DNA from: an uncultured Comamonadaceae bacterium
GTDB lineage: Bacteria > Pseudomonadota > Gammaproteobacteria > Burkholderiales > Burkholderiaceae
Assembly: GCA_946482595.1 (NCBI GenBank)
Contig: CAMLSD010000009.1
Location: forward strand, 1 to 64,000
Length of the DNA: 64,000 nucleotides
Reading direction: 5' to 3'
Shown here: one piece after another, positions 55,975 to 64,000 of the stretch
Layout of the letters: each line of letters starts with the position of its first letter
How positions within the stretch are numbered: the stretch's first letter is position 1
Notes under the pieces: model-generated
What the model was told of the DNA's origin: nothing
What the model saw: the letters and a program-made list of their open reading frames with translations, nothing else
Database searches by the model: none
Program-made: the position numbers and the translations under genes

Positions 55975-56885
55975 AGGCCCTGTATGACGTGCCGGCGCCG
56001 GCCAAGCTGAATCTGTTCCTGCACATCCTGGGCCGGCGAGCCGATGGCTATCACGACCTTCAGTCGGTGTTCGTGCCGATCGACTGGTGCGACACGCTGC
56101 ATTTCGAACGCCGCGACGACGGCCTGCTGCGTCGCCACGACCTCGGGCCGAGCCTGCCTGAAGACGACCTGTGCCTGCGCGCGGCCCGGCTGCTGCAGCA
56201 CACCAGCGGCTGCAACCTGGGCGTGGACCTGAGCATCGACAAGCAGGTGCCCTGGGGTGCCGGCATGGGCGGCGGCAGCTCCGACGCGGCGACCACGCTG
56301 CTGGCGCTCAATCGCCTGTGGCAGCTTGACTGGCCGCTGGCCCGCCTGCAGCCCCTGGCGCGCCAACTCGGCGCGGACGTGCCGTTTTTCCTGGGCGAGA
56401 AGGCGGCCTGGGTCGAGGGCATCGGAGACCGGCTCACGCCGATCGACCTGCCGCCGATGCGGTTTGCCGTGCTCAAGCCCGGGGCGAGTCTGCCCACGGC
56501 GTCGATTTTTCAAAGCCCCCTCTTGGTACGCGACACAAAAGCTGCTACACTCGCGGTCTTTCTTGCAGAGACTGCAGCGCTTGATCAAAACGATCAGCAA
56601 ACTGGTCGAAGCAACCGGTGTGAAGCCTTCGGGCGCAACGACATGCAAGCTGCCGCACAGGCACTTTGCAGCGATGTGTCAGAGGCCGCGCAGTGGTTGC
56701 AAGCCCGCTACGGCAACAGCCGCATGACGGGTTCGGGCAGCGCGGTGTTTGCAAGAATCGGCACAGACGACCCGTTGCCCGAAGCGCTTGATGCGCTCCC
56801 TGCCGAATGGCGGGTTCAAGGGTGGCAAGGTCGCATGTGTCGCAGTCTGCAGCGTCTGCCCTTGTGGGGTTGGGCTGCAAGCTGA
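55971..56885 (+). CDS. ispE: 4-diphosphocytidyl-2-C-methyl-D-erythritol kinase IspE
   Basis: A 304-residue GHMP kinase of the MEP isoprenoid pathway. Lys12 lies in PAPAKLNLFLHILGRRADGYH, the ATP-binding glycine motif is PWGAGMGGGSSDAATTL (94-110), and the C-terminal motif is RMTGSGSAVFARI. The start is a GTG overlapping the lolB stop by 4 nt. A section around residues 185-225 (FQSPLLVRDTKAATLAVFLAE onwards) is AT-rich relative to its surroundings and contains a sigma70-like promoter. The reading frame stays open and the FGRNDMQAAAQALC motif follows as expected. Confidence 0.94.
   Translation: MKALYDVPAPAKLNLFLHILGRRADGYHDLQSVFVPIDWCDTLHFERRDDGLLRRHDLGPSLPEDDLCLRAARLLQHTSGCNLGVDLSIDKQVPWGAGMGGGSSDAATTLLALNRLWQLDWPLARLQPLARQLGADVPFFLGEKAAWVEGIGDRLTPIDLPPMRFAVLKPGASLPTASIFQSPLLVRDTKAATLAVFLAETAALDQNDQQTGRSNRCEAFGRNDMQAAAQALCSDVSEAAQWLQARYGNSRMTGSGSAVFARIGTDDPLPEALDALPAEWRVQGWQGRMCRSLQRLPLWGWAAS
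56523..56551 (+). promoter_or_regulatory. Promoter-like sequence inside ispE, probably for tRNA-Gln/prs
   Basis: TTGGTA (56523-56528), exactly 17 nt, then TACACT (56546-56551). The surrounding 100 nt are noticeably AT-rich for this genome. It points rightward toward tRNA-Gln, 375 nt downstream. Confidence 0.5.
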
Positions 56886-56925
56886 TGCGACGTTTATAGG
56901 CTGACGCGCAAGCGGTGGCCTGTGT

Positions 56926-57002
56926 AGGGGAGTCGCCAAGTCGGTTAAGGCATCGGATTTTGATTCCGACATTCGAGGGTTCGAATCCTTCCTCCCCTGC
57001 CA
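56926..57002 (+). tRNA. tRNA-Gln (anticodon TTG)
   Basis: A 77-nt gene with acceptor stem aggggag/ctcccct, discriminator G and encoded CCA (57000-57002). The anticodon stem tcgga/tccga holds loop ttttgat, anticodon TTG. The T-arm is gaggg-ttcgaat-ccttc. It lies between ispE and prs, as in many Burkholderiales. Confidence 0.93.
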
Positions 57003-57012
57003 AAATCTCTCA

Positions 57013-57060
57013 GGAACCTCTGGATCGGCATTCCGCCACGAATGACGATCCAGAGGTTCC
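57013..57060 (+). terminator. 48-nt long-stem hairpin between tRNA-Gln and prs
   Basis: ggaacctctggatcg (57013-57027) pairs perfectly with cgatccagaggttcc (57046-57060). After a 1x1 mismatch, cattc (57029-57033) pairs with gaatg (57040-57044) around a 6-nt loop. A modest ctggtttt follows. It starts 11 nt after the tRNA 3' end. It could terminate or process the tRNA transcript, or regulate the prs leader. Confidence 0.6.
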
Positions 57061-57116
57061 CTGGTTTTAGGCGCAGCACGCGCGTTTGCACTTGGTAGTT
57101 CTCGACGGAGAGGAAG

Positions 57117-58079
57117 ATGTTGTCCGACACCGTACTGTTCACCGGTAACGCCAACCCAGCCCTCTCCCAGGAGATCGCCAACCATCTCGGCGTGGGTCTG
57201 GGTCAGGCATCGGTAGGTCGCTTTTCCGATGGCGAAGTGGCCATCGAGATCCAGCAGAACGTCCGCGCCCGCGACGTCTTCATCGTCCAGCCCACCTGCG
57301 CACCGACCAATGAGCACCTGATGGAGCTCTTCATCATGGTCGATGCCCTCAAGCGTGCTTCGGCTCGGCGCATCACCGCGGTGATTCCGTATTTCGGCTA
57401 TGCCCGCCAGGACCGCCGTCCGCGTTCCACCCGGGTGCCCATCTCGGCCAAGGTCGTGGCCAACATGCTCGAAGCCGTCGGTGTGAACCGGCTGCTCACG
57501 ATGGACCTGCATGCCGACCAGATCCAGGGCTTCTTCGACATCCCGGTCGACAACATCTATGCCTCGCCGGTCCTGCTGTCGGACCTGAAGAGCAAGAACT
57601 ACGAAGACCTCGTGGTGGTGTCGCCCGACGTCGGTGGTGTCGTGCGGGCCCGAGCGCTTGCCAAGCAGCTGGGTTGCGACCTGGCCATCATCGACAAGCG
57701 CCGGCCCAAGGCCAATGTGTCCGAGGTGATGCATGTCATCGGCGAGATCGAGAACCGCAACTGCGTGATCATGGACGACATGATCGACACCGCGGGCACG
57801 CTGGTGAAGGCGGCCGAAGTCCTGAAGGAGCGCGGTGCGAAGTCGGTGTATGCGTATTGCACGCATCCGGTGTTCTCGGGCCCGGCGCTTGAGCGCATCC
57901 GCAATTCCGAACTCGACGAAGTCGTGATCACCAACACGATTCCGCTGTCCAGCGAGGCTCAGCCGATCAAGAAGATCCGCCAGCTGTCGGTGGCTTTCCT
58001 GTTTGCAGAAACCATTCGCCGCATCTCTGACGGTGAGTCGGTGACGTCCCTGTTCTCGGAGCAGAACAACAACTTCTGA
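57117..58079 (+). CDS. prs: Ribose-phosphate pyrophosphokinase
   Basis: A 320-residue PRPP synthetase supplying nucleotide, His and Trp synthesis. Near the N-terminus is [15 protein letters not shown], with the ATP segment [19 protein letters not shown], the catalytic flexible region [17 protein letters not shown], and the PRPP-binding loop [22 protein letters not shown] precedes the ATG. It is upstream of rplY and pth in the order conserved in beta-proteobacteria. Confidence 0.97.
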   Translation: MLSDTVLFTGNANPALSQEIANHLGVGLGQASVGRFSDGEVAIEIQQNVRARDVFIVQPTCAPTNEHLMELFIMVDALKRASARRITAVIPYFGYARQDRRPRSTRVPISAKVVANMLEAVGVNRLLTMDLHADQIQGFFDIPVDNIYASPVLLSDLKSKNYEDLVVVSPDVGGVVRARALAKQLGCDLAIIDKRRPKANVSEVMHVIGEIENRNCVIMDDMIDTAGTLVKAAEVLKERGAKSVYAYCTHPVFSGPALERIRNSELDEVVITNTIPLSSEAQPIKKIRQLSVAFLFAETIRRISDGESVTSLFSEQNNNF

Positions 58080-58173
58080 TCCGGATCCGGCAGTGCTTCA
58101 GCGCTGCCCCTTGCGGGCCCGTCCGGGCCCATGTTGCGTCTGGTCGCGGACGCCAATCTAGATGGAGAGATGA

Positions 58174-58794
58174 ATGAAATTCGTCGCATTCGAGCGTACG
58201 TTGCAGGGGACCGGAGCGAGCCGCCGCCTGCGCCGCGCCGACAAGGTGCCTGGCATTGTCTACGGGGCCGGTGAGCCCAAGATGATCGAACTGGATCACA
58301 ACGCGCTGTTCCACGCGCTCAAGAAGGAAGCCTTCCACTCGTCGCTGCTCGACATGGAAGTCGCCGGCAAGAGCGAAAAGGTCATCCTGCGTGACTACCA
58401 GATGCACCCGTACAAGCAGCAGGTCCTGCACATCGACTTCCAGCGCGTGGACAACACCACCCGCATCGTGAAGCGCGTGCCGCTGCACTTCAAGAACGAA
58501 GAAAACTCCCCGGCCGTCAAGCTGGACAAGTGCCTGGTGAGCCATGTGGTCAACGAGCTGCGCATCGAATGCCTGGCCGCAGCCCTGCCCGAGTTCCTCG
58601 AAGTCGACCTGGGCAACCTGACCAAGGGCCAGTCGCTGCACGTCAATGACCTGACGCTGCCGGCCGGCGTGAAGGTTGTGACCCACGGCAAGCCGAACCC
58701 GGTCGTGGCAACCGTGGTCGAGCCGGTCGAAGAAGTCATTGCACCGGTGGCTGCTCCGGCACCTGCCCCGGCCAAGGGCAAAGGCAAGAAGTGA
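58174..58794 (+). CDS. rplY: 50S ribosomal protein L25 (Ctc/TL5 form)
   Basis: A 206-residue L25 of the long Ctc type. The 5S rRNA-binding N-terminal domain begins [31 protein letters not shown]. The C-terminal beta domain contains [25 protein letters not shown], and the tail is Ala/Pro/Lys-rich. It lies 94 nt after prs and is followed by a strong hairpin terminator. Confidence 0.96.
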   Translation: MKFVAFERTLQGTGASRRLRRADKVPGIVYGAGEPKMIELDHNALFHALKKEAFHSSLLDMEVAGKSEKVILRDYQMHPYKQQVLHIDFQRVDNTTRIVKRVPLHFKNEENSPAVKLDKCLVSHVVNELRIECLAAALPEFLEVDLGNLTKGQSLHVNDLTLPAGVKVVTHGKPNPVVATVVEPVEEVIAPVAAPAPAPAKGKGKK

Positions 58795-58840
58795 ACCTCG
58801 CGCGACGCTGACCTTCCGGGTTGGCGTGACGCGGTTCTGC

Positions 58841-58863
58841 AAGGCCCCGCAATGCGGGGCCTT
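58841..58863 (+). terminator. Terminator after rplY
   Basis: aaggccccgc (58841-58850) and gcggggcctt (58854-58863) form a perfect 10-bp stem with a 3-nt loop, followed by gctgttt. It ends the prs-rplY unit. Confidence 0.8.
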
Positions 58864-58970
58864 GCTGTTTGTGCATCCCACCTGCGTGCCCCGGCGACCC
58901 GAGCCGGCCGCCAGCGGTCTGCGCCGCGTGGACGGGCCGCACACCCCGCATGCCCCGATAATTCCGCACC

Positions 58971-59927
<957 letters not shown>

Positions 59928-59965
59928 TCAGGGCAGTGGACGGGCGGGGGCAAGGGGGGCAGGCT

Positions 59966-60466
59966 TCAGGACTCCTGCCGCACGCGATCCTGCAGCCGCG
60001 CCAGGACCGAGGGTGCCACGAACTTGGAAACATCACCGCCGAGCATGGCAATCTCGCGCACGAAGGTGCCGGAGACGAACTGATACTGGTCCGAGGGTGT
60101 GAGAAACACGGTTTCCACCTCAGGCATGAGCTGGCGGTTCATGCCGGCCATCTGGAATTCGTATTCGAAATCGCTGACGGCCCGCAGCCCGCGCACGACC
60201 ACCCGGCCGCCGTGTGCCACGACAAAGTCGCGCAGCAGGCCGCGAAACGGCATGACCTCGACGTTGGGATACGGGCGGGCCTCTTCGCGGGCGATCTCCA
60301 GGCGCTCATCGAGCGAGAACATCGTGCGCTTGTGATGCCCGGCGGCCACGGCCACGATCAGGCGGTCGAACAGCGCGCAGGCACGGCGCATCAGGTCTTC
60401 GTGCCCCAGGGTCATCGGGTCGAATGTGCCGGGGTAGACGGCAACGATGCTGCGGGTCGGAGTCAT
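59966..60466 (-). CDS. coaD: Phosphopantetheine adenylyltransferase
   Basis: A 166-residue nucleotidyltransferase for the fourth step of CoA synthesis. The T/HxGH motif is in [15 protein letters not shown] (His at about 22), the PPAT motif is [14 protein letters not shown], and the second ATP motif is [10 protein letters not shown]. Length is normal. It lies 30 nt after rsmD in the same direction. Confidence 0.96.
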   Translation of the reverse strand: MTPTRSIVAVYPGTFDPMTLGHEDLMRRACALFDRLIVAVAAGHHKRTMFSLDERLEIAREEARPYPNVEVMPFRGLLRDFVVAHGGRVVVRGLRAVSDFEYEFQMAGMNRQLMPEVETVFLTPSDQYQFVSGTFVREIAMLGGDVSKFVAPSVLARLQDRVRQES

Positions 60467-60496
60467 GGTGCAGTGCGGGATGGCAATGGGGGCAGT

Positions 60497-61105
60497 TTAG
60501 CGGCGTTGCAGCAGCCGGAAGTGCACCGCCCCGGCGCGGGCCTCGCGCAAGGGCTCCAGGCCCAGTGCCTGCAGCGACGCGGTGTCCAGCAGCCGATCCG
60601 ATTCGACATACACCAGACCCCCTTCGCCCACGAGGCAGGCGGCCCGCCGCACGGCGGCGTCGAACAGGTCGGCGTCGAAGGGCGGGTCGAGAAACACCAG
60701 GTCGAAGGGCGGCACCGACCGGGCCTCGGCCCGATCCATCCACACGAGCGCATCGGCCCGCTCGACGTGCACCATCGAAGCCGACAGACGCTCAGCCGTG
60801 GCCTGAAGCTGGCGCACCAGCGCCGGGTCCCGCTCGAGCAGCACCACGTCCTGTGCGCCGCGCGAGGCGGCTTCGAACCCGAGCGCTCCCGTGCCGGCAA
60901 AGGCATCCAGGCAGCGCCAGCCGGTGAGGTCCTGGCCCAGCCAGTTGAACAGGGTTTCTCGCACCCGGTCGAGCGTGGGGCGCAGGCCTTCGCGATCGGC
61001 CACGGGCAGGCGCGTGCGCTTCCATTGGCCACCGATGATGCGCACCTCGTGGGGGGCACGGCGAGGCGCTGAAGCGGTCGAAGAGGGGGCTTTGGGAGGT
61101 CGCAC
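60497..61105 (-). CDS. rsmD: 16S rRNA m2G966 methyltransferase RsmD
   Basis: A 202-residue SAM-dependent methyltransferase modifying 16S rRNA G966. Near the N-terminus is VRIIGGQWKRTRLPV, then RETLFNWL. The SAM-binding motif is DAFAGTGALGFEAASRGA and the catalytic motif is LVFLDPPFD. The start is a GTG at 61105; the first 18 residues are a Pro/Ser/Ala-rich extension. Divergent from ftsY and upstream of coaD, the usual order. Confidence 0.94.
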   Translation of the reverse strand: MRPPKAPSSTASAPRRAPHEVRIIGGQWKRTRLPVADREGLRPTLDRVRETLFNWLGQDLTGWRCLDAFAGTGALGFEAASRGAQDVVLLERDPALVRQLQATAERLSASMVHVERADALVWMDRAEARSVPPFDLVFLDPPFDADLFDAAVRRAACLVGEGGLVYVESDRLLDTASLQALGLEPLREARAGAVHFRLLQRR

Positions 61106-61111
61106 GGCCCG

Positions 61112-61123
61112 GATTCTAGAATC
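61112..61123. promoter_or_regulatory. Symmetric divergent -10 element for rsmD and ftsY
   Basis: gattctagaatc is a perfect 12-bp palindrome containing TAGAAT on both strands, in the 39-nt gap between the divergent genes. It fits overlapping -10 hexamers for both directions. The leaders would be very short. Confidence 0.45.
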
Positions 61124-61144
61124 GCAGCTTGCAACGGATCCTCC

Positions 61145-62335
<1,191 letters not shown>

Positions 62336-63148
62336 AGCGAGACGGATCGAGCGGGACCTGCCCGGAGTCGAGGTCGTCGAACCAGGTCGAGGGCGGAGGA
62401 TCCTGTTCCTGCGGCCAGTCCTCGTCGGCCTCGGTGGGTTCAAACGCCTGGCCAGGCGCTGCACCCGGGCGCGCCGGCATGTCGGCGGCGCGGCCTTCGG
62501 GGGTCTGGCGGCCGGCGCCGGCGGCAGTCGATAGGCCCGCGACAGGGGCGAACGACTCGCGCACTGCCATCGGGGATGGCAGTTCACCTTCGGTCCAGAT
62601 CTGCAGCGGGATGCCTGCGGTCTGCAGCACGCGGTCCATGCGCGCATGCCGGCGTTGCGACTTTTCGCTTTCCTGGCCCTTGGGTGCACGCACCTCGACG
62701 ATGCCCAGCACCTGGGAGTCGGCGTCACACACGACCAGATCGGCGCACAGCTGGCCCACTCGGCGCAGCCACTCGGCGTACGAGTGGCGAGTGGGCACCT
62801 TGATGAACCGGGCCAGCGGCACCTGCGCCAGGATCACGTGATCAGGCAGGGCGCTGCGCAGCAGGCGAAAGGCCTGGCGCTCGTGCGCCGTCATGATGCG
62901 TGTGGATTGCGGGTGCCAGGCCATCAGGGTGTCCAGCCCCTCCGAGCCACGCTTGCCCGAGCGGGCGGGGACCACCGGCGGCTTGCGGCGCAGGAACCAG
63001 CCGACACCGACAAGTGCAATTGCAGCAACAGCCAGCAGTGGCCAGAGTTCTTCCATGGGCGGTGTGTCGCAGGTAAGTGAAGGACAACTACAAACCTTAC
63101 CCTGCGCCTTGCGACGGGTCAACCTGCGTTGCGCAGTGCGGCCCGCAA

Positions 63149-64000
63149 TCAGCGACCCATGCCGGGCAGGCCCTTCATGCCACCCATGCGCTTCATCATC
63201 TTCATCAGGCCGCCGCCCTTCATCTTTTTCATCATGCCCTGCATCTGCTCGAACTGATTGAGCAGGCGATTGACCTCCTGCACCTGGACGCCTGCGCCGG
63301 CGGCAATGCGGCGCTTGCGGCTGGCCTTGATCAGCTCCGGCTTGCGGCGCTCCAGGGCGGTCATCGAATTGATGATGCCTTCCATGCGACGCACCTCACG
63401 TTCGGCGCGGTCCATGTCGGCCTGGCCGGCCTTGGCGGCGATCTGGCTGGGCAGCTTGTCCATCAGTCCGGCCAGCCCGCCCATCTTTTTCATCTGGGAG
63501 ATCTGGCCCAGAAAGTCGTTGAGGTCGAAGCCCTCGCCAGACTTGACCTTGTCGGCGAGCTTCTGCGCTGCCTGCAGGTCCACGCCCTTCTGCACTTCCT
63601 CGACCAGGGCCACGATGTCGCCCATGCCGAGCACCCGCCCGGCGTGGCGTTCGGCGTCGAAGACCTCCAGGCCGTCGATCTTCTCGGACACCCCTGCAAA
63701 CTTGATCGGCGCGCCGGTGACCTGCCGCACGGACAGCGCGGCACCACCGCGGGAATCGCCGTCCAGCTTGGTCAGCACCACCCCGGTGAGCGGCAGGGCT
63801 TCCTTGAAGGCCTTGGCCGTGTTGATGGCGTCCTGACCCTGCATGGCGTCCACGACAAACAGCGTCTCGACCGGGTTCAGCACGGCATGCAGCTCGCGGA
63901 TCTCGGCCATCAGCGCTTCATCGATGGCCAGACGGCCTGCGGTGTCCACCAGCAGCACATCAAAGTAGTGGCGGCGTGCATGGTCGATCGCGGCGCGGGC
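63149..64000 (-). CDS. ffh: Signal recognition particle protein Ffh (C-terminal part, truncated by window)
   Basis: The last 283 residues of Ffh. The chain enters at the right edge within the GTPase domain (HYFDVLLVDTAGRLAIDE), continues with LTKLDGDSRGGAALS, and ends in the Met-rich M domain, whose tail (MMKKMKGGGLMKMMKRMGG) binds signal sequences and 4.5S RNA. The reading frame is open to position 64000, so the N-terminal NG part lies outside the window. Confidence 0.97.
   Translation of the reverse strand, partial: ARAAIDHARRHYFDVLLVDTAGRLAIDEALMAEIRELHAVLNPVETLFVVDAMQGQDAINTAKAFKEALPLTGVVLTKLDGDSRGGAALSVRQVTGAPIKFAGVSEKIDGLEVFDAERHAGRVLGMGDIVALVEEVQKGVDLQAAQKLADKVKSGEGFDLNDFLGQISQMKKMGGLAGLMDKLPSQIAAKAGQADMDRAEREVRRMEGIINSMTALERRKPELIKASRKRRIAAGAGVQVQEVNRLLNQFEQMQGMMKKMKGGGLMKMMKRMGGMKGLPGMGR

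Overview
This 64 kb window is chromosomal DNA from a high-GC betaproteobacterium, most likely an environmental member of the Burkholderiales related to the Leptothrix/Rubrivivax/Comamonadaceae group. The evidence is very high third-position GC, the hrcA-nadK-recN-rapZ and coaD-rsmD-ftsY housekeeping blocks, an aerobic benzoyl-CoA (box) pathway, and dense gene packing with many 4-nt stop/start overlaps. I worked by eye only: domain and family calls rest on motifs seen in the translations, and nothing was searched against a database.

1-3.1 kb: a gene-free stretch with two dispersed hairpin repeats, a chemoreceptor with an extracytoplasmic Cache-type sensor, and a ProQ/FinO-family RNA chaperone. 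3.1-20.4 kb: a complete aerobic benzoate module. A leftward operon (DUF4863 protein, boxD, benzoate-CoA ligase, alpha/beta hydrolase, substrate-binding protein, livH-M-G-F) lies opposite a rightward boxR and a rightward boxC-boxB-boxA-enoyl-CoA hydratase-3-hydroxyacyl-CoA dehydrogenase operon. Together these would import an aromatic acid, activate it to the CoA thioester, epoxidise and open the ring, oxidise the semialdehyde and feed beta-oxidation. The boxR intergenic region and the boxC leader carry sigma70-like promoters overlapped by TGCA-N6-TGCA motifs, probable BoxR operators.

20.4-35.3 kb: accessory envelope and efflux functions. These are a HAD-UbiA fusion next to a large membrane protein (possibly prenyl-phosphate-linked glycosylation), an ArsR-type regulator with NIPSNAP and ABM-type small proteins, an alpha/beta hydrolase whose nucleophile position reads Glu, a LysR regulator, a tripartite RND efflux operon, and an unrecognised protein with a papain-like Cys motif.

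35.7-44.05 kb: a genomic island of visibly lower GC, bounded by a 48-bp imperfect direct repeat (43/48, with a 26-bp perfect core) of the 3' end of tRNA-Ile(CAT). It has no visible integrase. Its cargo is a DGQHR-domain protein with a nuclease-like N-terminal domain, convergent with a tight four-gene operon: ParB-like protein, SNF2-type helicase, DUF3883 nuclease-like protein and beta-class DNA methyltransferase. I cannot match this combination to a named defence system; it is the best candidate here for an undescribed system. Two overlapping tiny ORFs and a structured 94-nt element sit at its right end.

44.09-64 kb: conserved core genes, including hrcA, nadK, recN, rapZ, mutY, a dynamin-like GTPase, mutM, a TPR protein-lolB-ispE operon, tRNA-Gln, prs, rplY, pth, a ferredoxin, coaD, rsmD, ftsY, a DUF2726 protein and the 3' part of ffh, which runs off the right edge.
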